Shown piece by piece: positions 49,401 to 57,912 of a stretch of 64,000 nucleotides of DNA. The DNA is from CAYLPU01 sp964385635 (GTDB lineage Bacteria > Chloroflexota > Anaerolineae > B4-G1), in NCBI GenBank assembly GCA_964385635.1, contig CAYLPU010000002.1, positions 53,106 to 117,105 of the forward strand, given 5' to 3'. The position numbers were made by a program, and so were the translations under genes. The notes beneath the pieces were generated by a model. The model saw nothing but the letters and a program-made list of their open reading frames with translations. It was not told the origin of the DNA and did not search any database. How positions within the stretch are numbered: position 1 is the first letter of the stretch; each line of letters begins with the position of its first letter.

Positions 49401-50951
49401 GTGGCGCATGACGCTATTGCCATCCTCGACTTCGGCTCGCAGTACACGCAACTGATCGCCCGGCGCGTGCGAGAGGCGCACGTCTACTGCGAACTCTTCC
49501 CCTGGGATGCCTCACCGGAAGAGGTGTTGGCGTTGGAACCGCGCGGCTTCATCCTCTCAGGCGGCCCTTTCAGCGTCTACGCCCCCCGCGCGCCCCGCTT
49601 GCCGGATCACGTGTTGACACGGGGCATACCGGTGCTGGGCATCTGCTACGGGATGCAACTATTGGCCCATCGCCTGGGTGGTCGAGTGGCGCCCGCCGCC
49701 AAGAGGGAATACGGACCGGCGGAGGTGGAGTCGGTTGGCCCAGACAGCCCATTGCTTGGGAATCTCAAATCTCAGAATCTCAAGGTTTGGATGTCCCACG
49801 GCGACCGCATCGAGGCGCTGCCGCCTGGCTTTGAGGTGCTGGCCTGCAGCGCCAACTCTCCCGTGGCGGCGATGGGCGATCTGGCGCGGGAACTCTATGG
49901 TCTCCAGTTCCATCCTGAGGTCGCGCACACGGACGAAGGAGGGGAGATTTTGCGCCGCTTTGCCGTCGAGGTCTGCGGCTGCACGCCCGATTGGGCACCG
50001 AAGGCGTTCATTGAACAGGCGGTGGCGGAGATCCACGCTCGAGTGGGAACAGGCCGGGTCGTGTGCGGGCTCAGCGGCGGCGTCGACTCCGCGGTGGCAG
50101 CGACGCTGCTGCACCATGCCGTGGGCGATCAACTGACCTGTGTCTTCGTCAACACGGGCCTCCTGCGGCGCGGAGAGCCGGAGCAAGTGGTGCGCACGTT
50201 CCAGGACAGGTTGGGTATGCGGCTGGTTCCGGTGGACGCAACTGAGGAGTTCCTGAGTGCGCTGAGCGGGGTGACGGACCCGGAGCAAAAGCGATGCATT
50301 ATCGGCGAGCGCTTCATCCGGGTGTTTGAGCGGGAGGCAAAGAGATTGGGGAAAGCGCGTTTTCTGGCTCAAGGCACGCTTTACCCCGACATGATTGAGA
50401 GCCGCGGGCCCGAGCGGCGGGCGGCGGCGCGCATCAAGACGCATCATAATGTGGGTGGACTGCCGGCCGACATGATGTTTGAGTTGGTCGAGCCGCTGCG
50501 CTATCTCTTCAAAGACGAGGTGCGGGCAGTTGGGGAGGTGCTGGGTCTGCCGGATGAAATCGTGTGGCGGCAGCCTTTCCCCGGGCCGGGGCTGGCGGTG
50601 CGCATAATCGGCGCGGTCACTTGGGAGCAATTGGAGACGCTGCGGACAGCGGATGCCATCTTGCTGGAGGAATTGGGCGCAGCGGGACTGCTGCGCGGAG
50701 CGACGCAGCAAGCGTTTGCCGTCCTGCTGCCGGTGCGGAGTGTAGGTGTGATGGGAGACGAGCGGACGTACCGGCAGGTTATCGCCATCCGTGCCGTCAC
50801 GACCGAGGATTTTATGACCGCTGACTGGTCGCGATTGGATCACGAACTGTTGACCCGCATAAGCAACCGCATCGTTAACGAAGTGCCGGAGGTCAACCGG
50901 GTGGTGTATGACATCACCTCCAAACCTCCGGCGACGATTGAGTGGGAGTAG
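49401..50951 (+). CDS. guaA: GMP synthase (glutamine-hydrolysing)
   Basis: 516 residues from a GTG. The glutamine amidotransferase domain (1-190) has catalytic Cys in GICYGMQL and His/Glu in LQFHPEVAHT. The ATP pyrophosphatase domain has SGGVDSAVAA, followed by the dimerisation domain ending DITSKPPATIEWE. It makes GMP from XMP. Residues LGNLKSQNLKVW (about 119-130) are partly encoded by a 7-base repeat (AATCTCA), an insertion like those in rsmA and mutS. Coupled to xpt. Confidence 0.96.
   Translation: MAHDAIAILDFGSQYTQLIARRVREAHVYCELFPWDASPEEVLALEPRGFILSGGPFSVYAPRAPRLPDHVLTRGIPVLGICYGMQLLAHRLGGRVAPAAKREYGPAEVESVGPDSPLLGNLKSQNLKVWMSHGDRIEALPPGFEVLACSANSPVAAMGDLARELYGLQFHPEVAHTDEGGEILRRFAVEVCGCTPDWAPKAFIEQAVAEIHARVGTGRVVCGLSGGVDSAVAATLLHHAVGDQLTCVFVNTGLLRRGEPEQVVRTFQDRLGMRLVPVDATEEFLSALSGVTDPEQKRCIIGERFIRVFEREAKRLGKARFLAQGTLYPDMIESRGPERRAAARIKTHHNVGGLPADMMFELVEPLRYLFKDEVRAVGEVLGLPDEIVWRQPFPGPGLAVRIIGAVTWEQLETLRTADAILLEELGAAGLLRGATQQAFAVLLPVRSVGVMGDERTYRQVIAIRAVTTEDFMTADWSRLDHELLTRISNRIVNEVPEVNRVVYDITSKPPATIEWE
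49761..49784. repeat. 7/8-base repeat inside guaA
   Basis: AATCTCA, AATCTCA, GAATCTCA. The reverse complement of a like stretch occurs in the intergenic DNA at about 47793-47812. Confidence 0.6.
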
Positions 50952-50954
50952 AAC

Positions 50955-51998
50955 GTGGACCTGGGCTATGTCCTGCGCCGCGCGTGGAAGATCACCTGGC
51001 GGCACAAAACCCTGTGGCTATTCGGCTTCCTGGTCAGTCTGGGGACAGTGGGCAGGCGCATTGGTGCAGGCGGTAGCGGTCGTTGGGAGCAGCCAACGCG
51101 CGGGTTGCCGCCGGAGGTGCAGCACGCCATCTCTGATTTCCTCTCCAGCCCCTACTTTGTTGTGCTGCTGGCAGCCCTCGCGCTGTTGGCGCTTGCCCTC
51201 GGCGCCGGGCTGGCACTTCTGGGCGCGTTGGGGCGGGCGGCCCTGGTGGATCAGGTGCGGGCGGTGGAAGACCGGGGTGTGGTGGAACTGCGGGCAGGCT
51301 GGCAGGCGGGCAGGCGTTACCTATGGCCGGTCTTTCTCATCCGTCTGCTGCTCGGACTGCCGGTGGTCGTGGTGACGTTGGTCGGTGTGCTTCCAGCGAT
51401 CGGAACGTCGCTCCTAATCACCGGGCAGGAGCGGCCAGAGGTGGTGATGCCTGGCCTCTTCATTACGCTACTCACTTTTTTCGTTTGTCTCTTTCCTGCT
51501 ATCTGCCTGGCGGTACTGTTCTCCGCCCCTCTCAGCGTGTTGCAGAGACTGGCTGTTCGGGCCTGCGTGCTCGAAGGGCATGACGCACGTGATAGTATCG
51601 TTCGTGCCTGGGCGATGCTACGACGACACCTGGGGCCGCTGGCGTTGTTATGGTTGCTCCTTGTGGGCATTGGGATCGGCGTGCTGATCGTGATTGGCCT
51701 ACCTCTAGCGCTGGTGGTGATACCGTTCCTGTGGCTTGTGCTGCTGACAGCGCTCGTCTCACCGTTACTGTTCGCCCCAATGGTATTGATCATCGGGCTA
51801 TTGGCGTGGCTGGCAGGGGCTGCTGTCAACAGCGTGGTGGAGACCTTCACCTCCGCCGTGTGGACGCTGGCCTACCGTGAGTTGACCGGATTGGGGCTGA
51901 CTGGGGAGGAGACGGCGCTGGCTGCGGGACCTGCTGTTGCGCCAGCGCGAGAGTGGCGGTATAATGTCAGGGCTGAGAAGACAAATGAGCAAGGCTAA
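50955..51998 (+). CDS. polytopic membrane protein, function unknown
   Basis: 347 residues from GTG at 50955, 3 bases after guaA. About six membrane helices (at about 60-90, 125-155, 165-200, 230-260, 265-300) with a basic N-terminal MDLGYVLRRAWKITWRHKTLWL, typical of a DUF7544/GPDPase-membrane-domain-like family in Chloroflexota and Actinomycetota. RACVLEGHDARDSIVRAWAML between helices is a helical cytoplasmic loop. Its substrate is unknown. Its last codons overlap the promoter of the next gene. Confidence 0.65.
   Translation: MDLGYVLRRAWKITWRHKTLWLFGFLVSLGTVGRRIGAGGSGRWEQPTRGLPPEVQHAISDFLSSPYFVVLLAALALLALALGAGLALLGALGRAALVDQVRAVEDRGVVELRAGWQAGRRYLWPVFLIRLLLGLPVVVVTLVGVLPAIGTSLLITGQERPEVVMPGLFITLLTFFVCLFPAICLAVLFSAPLSVLQRLAVRACVLEGHDARDSIVRAWAMLRRHLGPLALLWLLLVGIGIGVLIVIGLPLALVVIPFLWLVLLTALVSPLLFAPMVLIIGLLAWLAGAAVNSVVETFTSAVWTLAYRELTGLGLTGEETALAAGPAVAPAREWRYNVRAEKTNEQG
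51937..51965 (+). promoter_or_regulatory. promoter of the PP2C-like gene
   Basis: TTGCGC (51937-51942), 17 bases, TATAAT (51960-51965). The start point near 51972 excludes the ATG at 51964 and supports 51985. Confidence 0.65.
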
Positions 51999-54126
51999 TC
52001 CTACTGATCTCCCAGCTGGGCCCGTGATCGGCACGTTGCGCGTCGCTGGTGGCATGCGCCTGGAGGATACTGCGCCTTATGCCCTGGCCTTGACCCCTCC
52101 GCCCCGGGCGGCCCGTGGCAGGGAAGGCGAGCACTTTTTCGTCCTGCTGGACCTGACTGGCCCAGCATCGTCACACCTCTACTGGGAACTGCGCGAGGTG
52201 GCGGCACATGCATATTGGTCCACCGCTGGCAGTGTCACGGCTGCGTTGCGCCAGGCGGCGGCCGCCGTTAGCCGCCGCCTGTTCCACACCAACCTGCTTT
52301 CCGATCCCTCCGACCGATGTTACGGCGGCCTCACCTGTGCCGTCTTGCACAATGATGACCTCTTTATCCTCCAGGCCGGCTCTGCTTGGGCCTGTGTTCT
52401 TCACAGCGAGTACGTAGAATGCTTCCCCCGTGATGAGGAGTTGCCCCCCCTGGGGACAGGACCGCTGACCGACGTATTTCTCTACCACGTCTTCATCGTC
52501 ACTGGCGACACACTGCTGTTGGCCTCGCCCGTCTTGATGCGAGAGGCTGGTGACCAGGCTATCGCCCGCGTGCTGCTTCGTGCTGATGTGCGGGAAGTGC
52601 TGATCGGATTGGAGCAAGTCGGGGCCGAGGCCGACTTCACCGCCCTGGTCATGCGCCTGACTCCGCCAGGGGAAGCACCGGTAGTCCACGAAGTTCCTCA
52701 GCCTCCCCTCCGCCCCAAACGTAAGCCGCTCTGGCGGAGGCCCCGCGCGCGCCCGAAGCCAGCCCGCAAACCGGGGCCTGGCCTGGGAGAACGTCTGAGA
52801 GAACGAGTGAAGGGAGGCGCCCGTTCCACGTGGCGCGGGATTACCGCCTCCGGCGTGTGGCTGGCTGGCGGGGTGAGCACATTGTTCCGGCGTATGCTCC
52901 CCAGCCCCGAGCGGGGGACCCGTCGCCGGACACGTTCTCCACGACCGATCCCTAAAGAGAACCGCGCTGTGATGATGGCTATCGCTATCGGCATCCCGGT
53001 TGTGCTGGCTATCATCGTGGCGCTGGCGTACCTGTCGTTTGGAGCAGAAGCGCGGTTCCAGGGTTTTCTCAACCAGACGGAAGCAGAGATCGTGCTGGCT
53101 CGGGCCGCCGGGACCATCTCAGAGGAGGCGCGGCCCCATTGGGAGGCTGCGTTGGAGCACGCCAATGCCGCCTCTATGTTGCGGCCCGACGCCCCGGCTG
53201 TCTCGACGCTGCAGGCTCAGGCTCAGGAGTCCCTCGACCTCCTCGACGGCGTTGACCGCCTGGCACCTATCCAACTGTGGAACTTCGGACCGGGTACCGT
53301 CCCACGTCAACTGGTCGTCCACGGTCAGATGATCTTTGTCCTGAACCCGGCGCGGGGATGGGTGGCCCAATTGACCCTGAACCCGGCTGGCGACGGTGTG
53401 GTCGAGGATGGGATTGAGCCCGTCATCGTGCGTACTGGGCAGCAGATCGGGGAGGGAGATGTAGGCGATTTGGTGGATTTCGTCTGGGTCGATCCGGGAG
53501 GCGAGCGACAGACGAGCGGTCTCCTGATCCTTGAAGAGAATGGAGTGCTGATGAATTACGACCCGGCCTGGGGGGCCGGAGGGGGGAATCCCCAGTTGGT
53601 GCGCTCGTTTCTGGGCACGCCACCGACTGGCACGCCCAGGGCTGTTGGCTCTTTCGGAGGCCGTTTCTACATTTTGGACACGGTCGCTGAACAGCTCTAC
53701 CGTTATGAGCCTCGAGGCGATACTTATCCTGATTTACCCGACCGCTACTTCGTCACCCCGCCGCCCAGGTCACTGGCGACTGCGTTGGATATAGCGATAG
53801 ATGGCAATATCTACGTCCTCTACGCCGATGGGACGATCCTGAAGTTCCTGCAACGTGAACTCCAGCCCTTCGATGTGCGTGATCTACTCGGCGACATCAG
53901 CCAGGTCGTCGCGATGGCAGTGGACCCGGACGGCGATAGCGGCGCGGTCTATGTGGCCGATCGAGGCAGCAGGCGGATAGTCGTATTGGGGCCTGATGGG
54001 GCCTTCCAGGCGCAGTTCCGCGCCGAGGAGGCCTTCGATGAACTGGAGGCCCTGGCGGTGGATGAGGCAGCGAGGCGGCTGTACACGGTCAGTGGGGGGC
54101 GGCTCTACATAGCATCGCTGCCCTGA
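51985..54126 (+). CDS. degenerate PP2C-like domain, membrane helix and NHL-type propeller
   Basis: 713 residues. Residues about 20-235 follow the order of a PP2C/SpoIIE phosphatase but lack its metal-binding aspartates (DLFILQAGSAWA where GDSR is expected; ADFTALVMRL where DNxT is expected), so it is probably a pseudophosphatase. A basic Pro/Arg-rich linker (about 240-330), one membrane helix (about 332-355, AIAIGIPVVLAIIVALAYL), a helical segment, and an extracellular propeller (about 430-710; blades such as GNIYVLYADGTILKFL) follow. The plan resembles receptors that transmit an outside signal inward. It precedes an LCP cell-wall ligase gene. Confidence 0.6.
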   Translation: MSKANPTDLPAGPVIGTLRVAGGMRLEDTAPYALALTPPPRAARGREGEHFFVLLDLTGPASSHLYWELREVAAHAYWSTAGSVTAALRQAAAAVSRRLFHTNLLSDPSDRCYGGLTCAVLHNDDLFILQAGSAWACVLHSEYVECFPRDEELPPLGTGPLTDVFLYHVFIVTGDTLLLASPVLMREAGDQAIARVLLRADVREVLIGLEQVGAEADFTALVMRLTPPGEAPVVHEVPQPPLRPKRKPLWRRPRARPKPARKPGPGLGERLRERVKGGARSTWRGITASGVWLAGGVSTLFRRMLPSPERGTRRRTRSPRPIPKENRAVMMAIAIGIPVVLAIIVALAYLSFGAEARFQGFLNQTEAEIVLARAAGTISEEARPHWEAALEHANAASMLRPDAPAVSTLQAQAQESLDLLDGVDRLAPIQLWNFGPGTVPRQLVVHGQMIFVLNPARGWVAQLTLNPAGDGVVEDGIEPVIVRTGQQIGEGDVGDLVDFVWVDPGGERQTSGLLILEENGVLMNYDPAWGAGGGNPQLVRSFLGTPPTGTPRAVGSFGGRFYILDTVAEQLYRYEPRGDTYPDLPDRYFVTPPPRSLATALDIAIDGNIYVLYADGTILKFLQRELQPFDVRDLLGDISQVVAMAVDPDGDSGAVYVADRGSRRIVVLGPDGAFQAQFRAEEAFDELEALAVDEAARRLYTVSGGRLYIASLP

Positions 54127-54155
54127 TTGCTCGCAAGTGTCAATCATGTTATAAT
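54127..54155 (+). promoter_or_regulatory. promoter of the LCP gene
   Basis: TTGCTC (54127-54132), 17 bases, TATAAT (54150-54155); about 80-base leader to the GTG at 54242. Confidence 0.65.
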
Positions 54156-54241
54156 TTCATCGAACCAGGAATTGGCCTTCTGGCAGGATAGCAAGTAATT
54201 CATCGCCGGTTCTGGTTTTATGTTTTGTAGGGAGGGTAACA

Positions 54242-55618
54242 GTGGGACGCAGGGCGAAGCGGGTACAAAGTGTGGGCGGTATAGCCCGGACACTCTTCAC
54301 AGCAGGCCTGGTCGTACTCTTTCTGATGATCGCTGGTATGGCAGGATTGTTCGTCTTCGACCAGGTGCGGCAGTTCATTGCCGCTTCCAGTATGTTGCCT
54401 GATTTCACCATAGAGTATAGCGAGTCAGGCGATGTGATCTACGAACCGGGAAAGCCGCTGCCGCGCTGGAAGGGCACTGAGCGAGTCAACATCATGGTGA
54501 TGGGCATTGACCAACGCGAGCACGAACAAGGCCCCTGGCGCACCGACACGATACTGGTGTTGACGCTCGACCCGGTCACGATGAGCGGCGGGATGCTCTC
54601 CCTTCCGCGCGACCTGTGGGTGCCAATCCCTGGCTACGAGGAGGGGCGCATCAACACCGCCCACTACCTCGGTGAACTCGACGACTATCCCGGCGGCGGC
54701 CCGGCGCTCGCGGTCAATACCATGCAGTACAACCTGGGTGTTCCTATTCACCACTACGTGCGCGTCAACTTCACCGCCTTTGAGCAACTGGTGGACCTCA
54801 TCGGTGGGATTGACGTCTACGTGGAGGAGGAAATCGCGGACCCTATCTATCCTGACGAAGCGCACGGCTACGACCCCTTGTACATCTCGGCCGGTTGGCA
54901 GCACTTCAATGGCGAGATGGCGCTCAAGTACGCCCGTACCCGCCACACCGCTGGGGGTGACTTCGACCGCGCCAGACGCCAGCAACAGGTCGTCCTGGCA
55001 GTGTTCGAGCAGGCCACGAGGCCTGACCTGCTGCCGCAACTGGCGCCGCGCGCGCCTGAACTGTGGAATGTGTTGCAGGGCTCGGTAGTGACCGACCTGA
55101 CACTGGAGGAAGTGATCGCGTTGGCACAATTGGCGAGCGAGGTAGACCCCGAAGACATCCGCTACGGCGTGATTGACGAGCACTACACTCAGTTCTGGAC
55201 TACGCCCGACGGGCAGCAGGTGCTGATCCCGCTGCGCGACCAGATGCGGGAACTGCGGGACTATATCTTCACCACCGAAGCCACTTTGCCCCAGGCGGAC
55301 GATACGGCCGCACGCTTGGCGGACGAGGCGGCCACCATTGAGGTGCTGAATGGGACGACGACGGAAGGGTTAGCCACACTCACGGCTGAGTACCTTCAGC
55401 AGCAGGGCTTACAGATCGCCCGCGCCGACAACGCCGACCGCTCCGACTATCCCGAGACGCTAGTCATCGTCTACACGGGCAAGACCTACACGGCCGAGTA
55501 TATCACCCGTATGCTCGGCCTCCCGCCGACGGCGGTGGTGCACGGGGCCGACCCCACCGCCGAGTACGACATCTCCGTCATCCTGGGAGTGGATTACCGG
55601 CCGCCGGACCAGCAGTAG
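54242..55618 (+). CDS. LytR-CpsA-Psr (LCP) family protein
   Basis: 458 residues from GTG with GGAGG about 6 bases before. One N-terminal membrane helix (about 18-40), then the LCP domain (about 80-260): NIMVMGIDQR, RTDTILVLTLD, LSLPRDLWVPIPGYEEGRIN, and the conserved Arg/Asp in KYARTRHTAGGDFDRARRQQ. A LytR_C domain follows (about 365-455, IEVLNGTT). LCP proteins move polymers such as glycans from lipid carrier to the cell wall. In a thin-walled phylum the acceptor is uncertain. It follows the pseudophosphatase receptor gene. Confidence 0.92.
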   Translation: MGRRAKRVQSVGGIARTLFTAGLVVLFLMIAGMAGLFVFDQVRQFIAASSMLPDFTIEYSESGDVIYEPGKPLPRWKGTERVNIMVMGIDQREHEQGPWRTDTILVLTLDPVTMSGGMLSLPRDLWVPIPGYEEGRINTAHYLGELDDYPGGGPALAVNTMQYNLGVPIHHYVRVNFTAFEQLVDLIGGIDVYVEEEIADPIYPDEAHGYDPLYISAGWQHFNGEMALKYARTRHTAGGDFDRARRQQQVVLAVFEQATRPDLLPQLAPRAPELWNVLQGSVVTDLTLEEVIALAQLASEVDPEDIRYGVIDEHYTQFWTTPDGQQVLIPLRDQMRELRDYIFTTEATLPQADDTAARLADEAATIEVLNGTTTEGLATLTAEYLQQQGLQIARADNADRSDYPETLVIVYTGKTYTAEYITRMLGLPPTAVVHGADPTAEYDISVILGVDYRPPDQQ

Positions 55619-55628
55619 CGCGGGCTGC

Positions 55629-57041
55629 TCATCTCACTTCACCAATGAGCGACCACGGCCCGGTCCAGGTGATGCGCACCTGGGCCAGTCGCCCGCGCCA
55701 GTCCCGCTCGTCCTCGAAAAAGACCAGTCTGGCCGTGCGGGTGCGTCCCCACCAACGACCCCTTCGGTTACGCTCAGGGCGGGCCTTCTTCCGTCCCTCG
55801 ACCAACACCTCGACTGTCTGTCCCAGCAGTCGTCCGTTGATCTCGGCCACCACGCGGGACTGCAGGTTGTCCAGGGCCTTGCGACGGCGCTTTTTCTCCT
55901 CCGGCGGCACGTCGTCGGGGAAGCGGCGGGCGGCCAGTGTCTGCGGACGCGGGGAGTAGCGGGCGATGTGGGCCTTGTCGAGCCGCAGTTCGGCCAGCAG
56001 ATCGTAGGTGCGCTGGAACTGGGCCTCCGTCTCGCCGGGGAAGCCGACGATGACGTCGGTGGCGATGGAGCAGTGCCCTGAGTCTGTCGCAGGGTCGCCA
56101 GGGACACGCTCGCGGATGCGCGCGATCAGGCTCCGGTAGTCATCGGCGGTGTAGCCGCGCCGCATCTGAGCCAGCACCTCGTCGTCGCCGGCCTGCACCG
56201 GCACCTCGATGTGCTCGCACACCTTCGGTAACCCTGCCACTGCGTCGAGCAACTCGTCCGTCATCCAGTTGGGGTGGCTGGTCAGGAAGCGGATGCGCTC
56301 CAGTCCCTCAATCTCGTGGACGCGCTGCAGCAACCCCACCAGGGGAGAAACCGGGTTTTTTCCAAAAAACCTGGTTTCTAACCCATACCGGTCCACAATC
56401 TGCCCCAGCAGTGTGATCTCTTTCACTCCCTGCGCCGCCAGCGCCCGTGCCTCGGTCAGAATCTCCTCGACAGGGCGGCTTCGCTCAGGGCCACGCCGGT
56501 AGGGGATGATGCAGTAGGTGCAGGCGTGGGAGCAGCCCAGGACGATGGGGACATAGGCTGAGACCAGCCGCTCTCGCTCGTGGTCCGGGAGGAGCAGGTC
56601 GCCGTCCTGCAAGCGGTAGCGGCGGGTGGTCTCCGTCGCCCCTTCGACGGGCTCAGGGCATCGCTCCAGCGCCCGGCCCTCGTCCACCATTCCCCGCTCG
56701 GCCAGGTGGTCCAGCAGCGGCCCCGGATCCGAAGGGGGCATGAAAACATCCACCCAGGGGAAGCGGCGGTGCAGCGGGGTCAGGTCGCGCATGCCCGCCA
56801 GGCAGCCCATCAGCCCGATGACCGTCTCCGGCCGCCGTTTCTTCAGCGGTTTCAGTGACCCCAGCCGCCCGTAGACTTTGTCCTCGGCCGACTGGCGCAC
56901 GACGCAGGTGTTGAGCACAACGACGTCCGCCTCCTCGGCCCGGTCGGCATGCGCGTAGCCCAGCCGCTCCAGCGCTGAGGCCAGCCGCCGCGAGTCGGCG
57001 GTGTTCATCTGACAGCCGATGGTCCAGATGTAGTATTTCAC
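55629..57041 (-). CDS. miaB: tRNA-2-methylthio-N6-dimethylallyladenosine synthase MiaB, with repeat insertions
   Basis: 470 residues from GTG at 57041 (GGAG before it). The three N-terminal Cys (TIGCQMN, NTCVV, MGCLAG) hold the auxiliary Fe-S cluster and CSHACTYC holds the radical-SAM cluster; a TRAM-like domain ends the protein. MiaB adds methylthio to A37 of tRNA. A MtaB/RimO-type relative is possible but the phrase order fits MiaB. At least four repeat-derived stretches lie in frame: CPEPVEG, LETRFFGKNP, DPATDSG and KKARPERNRR. All fall at loops, so the enzyme may still work. Confidence 0.85.
   Translation of the reverse strand: MKYYIWTIGCQMNTADSRRLASALERLGYAHADRAEEADVVVLNTCVVRQSAEDKVYGRLGSLKPLKKRRPETVIGLMGCLAGMRDLTPLHRRFPWVDVFMPPSDPGPLLDHLAERGMVDEGRALERCPEPVEGATETTRRYRLQDGDLLLPDHERERLVSAYVPIVLGCSHACTYCIIPYRRGPERSRPVEEILTEARALAAQGVKEITLLGQIVDRYGLETRFFGKNPVSPLVGLLQRVHEIEGLERIRFLTSHPNWMTDELLDAVAGLPKVCEHIEVPVQAGDDEVLAQMRRGYTADDYRSLIARIRERVPGDPATDSGHCSIATDVIVGFPGETEAQFQRTYDLLAELRLDKAHIARYSPRPQTLAARRFPDDVPPEEKKRRRKALDNLQSRVVAEINGRLLGQTVEVLVEGRKKARPERNRRGRWWGRTRTARLVFFEDERDWRGRLAQVRITWTGPWSLIGEVR
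55760..55780. repeat. REP-like element inside miaB
   Basis: CCCTTCGGTTACGCTCAGGG. Same family as the palindrome-like CCTTCGAC..CTCAGG repeats at 56640-56659. Adds R-P-E-R-N-R. Confidence 0.6.
56075..56096. repeat. REP-like element inside miaB
   Basis: GCCCTGAGTCTGTCGCAGGG, a member of the same short repeat group. Encodes part of DPATDSG. Confidence 0.55.
56346..56379. repeat. palindrome of the AGAAACC family inside miaB
   Basis: Arms AGAAACCGGGTTTTTT / AAAAAACCTGGTTTCT; same family as the copy at 35624-35656 between two shell genes. Adds E-T-R-F-F-G-K-N-P-V-S to MiaB. Confidence 0.8.
56640..56659. repeat. REP-like element CCTTCGACGGGCTCAGG inside miaB
   Basis: This motif is common in Chloroflexota and related genomes; in frame it gives P-E-P-V-E-G. 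A related one occurs at the end of vertex protein 2 (about 40130). Confidence 0.7.
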
Positions 57042-57116
57042 GCTTACTCCGGGGGATGAGGTTGGTGCTGCGTCCAGTGGGGGAGACACCGCACGGTGAT
57101 CGTGGCAGGGGGTGTG

Positions 57117-57344
57117 TCAGGCCCGTTGAAGCATCAGGCGCTCCTGCAGCCAGAGATTGATCAGGCTTTCCTCTTCCATCATCTCGGCTTTCAGCGTCTC
57201 CCAAGGCACGATGGGTTCACCTCGGCGTGATTCCGAAACAAGGATGTCATAAATGTCTTCCCAGAGTTCTCCCCACTTCTCCAAGTTTATGATGACGGCC
57301 GTCTTTCTTCCGGCGTCATCCACCACGAATTGGACACCCTCCAC
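57117..57344 (-). CDS. orphan antitoxin-like protein
   Basis: 75 residues from GTG, GGAGGG 7 bases before. The N-terminal VDDAGRKTAVIINLEKWGELWE and a C-terminal helix rich in Glu resemble Phd/RelB-type antitoxins; the toxin normally follows but only 75 bases remain before miaB and no toxin frame is seen. It may be a solitary antitoxin or one whose toxin was lost. It has its own promoter at 57453-57480. Confidence 0.6.
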   Translation of the reverse strand: MEGVQFVVDDAGRKTAVIINLEKWGELWEDIYDILVSESRRGEPIVPWETLKAEMMEEESLINLWLQERLMLQRA

Positions 57345-57452
57345 TATCTAGCCCTCCCTGAACCTTGTCTCGTGATGTCGTCTAGCGAGTATTCCGATCG
57401 CTATCTTCTACACAACTTGCATTGATTACCTTATCACCGTACCTATCCCTTC

Positions 57453-57480
57453 ATTCTACTTCATTTCGACCAGGGGTCAA
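57453..57480 (-). promoter_or_regulatory. promoter of the antitoxin-like gene
   Basis: Minus strand TTGACC (57475-57480), 16 bases, TAGAAT (57453-57458). The leader is about 100 bases long. Confidence 0.55.
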
Positions 57481-57550
57481 GGCTTCTGCGTCTTTGCTCA
57501 CCAATGCGAGAAAAGTGACCCCGCCCTGAACGTCGAATCCTGCTCCCCAA

Positions 57551-57672
57551 ACAGCAATTCCCGTTTTAGCATCGTTGCCGTGTGATATGGCATCGTAGTG
57601 GCGACTTTAGTCGCTAGTTGCGCGGCCCAAACGACTAAAGTCGTTACTACGAACCCCATAACGGGAATTGCT
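57551..57672. mobile_element. MITE-like palindromic element with target duplication
   Basis: Terminal inverted repeats AGCAATTCCCGTT (57553-57565) and AACGGGAATTGCT (57660-57672), with a second, inner pair (GTAGTGGCGACTTTAGTCGC and ACGACTAAAGTCGTTACTAC). The direct repeat GCTCCCCAA lies on both sides (57542-57550 and 57673-57681) and looks like a 9-base target-site duplication. No transposase frame fits in the about 120 bases, so it would move by another element's enzyme. The rest of 57345-57912 holds only promoters. Confidence 0.75.
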
Positions 57673-57830
57673 GCTCCCCAAAGCTCCCAGCCCTCGTCCT
57701 CAAGGGCGTCTCAGGCCAGAATATTGCGTCAAGTAGTTACTCGCTGCATGGGCCGCCTCCGTCTCGGAGGCTGCGAGCGGGTAAGTGTGGCTTTCCGGAA
57801 CCCCACCACTCTACACCTACACGTCCAGAC

Positions 57831-57859
57831 TTGACGCCTGCAAGCAGACATGCTATAGT
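57831..57859 (+). promoter_or_regulatory. promoter of the 118-residue protein gene
   Basis: TTGACG (57831-57836), 17 bases, TATAGT (57854-57859). Confidence 0.7.
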
Positions 57860-57912
57860 GACTATCGTATTTCTAGCGAAAACGGCACGATGACGCTGAA
57901 TGAGGTAGCAAG

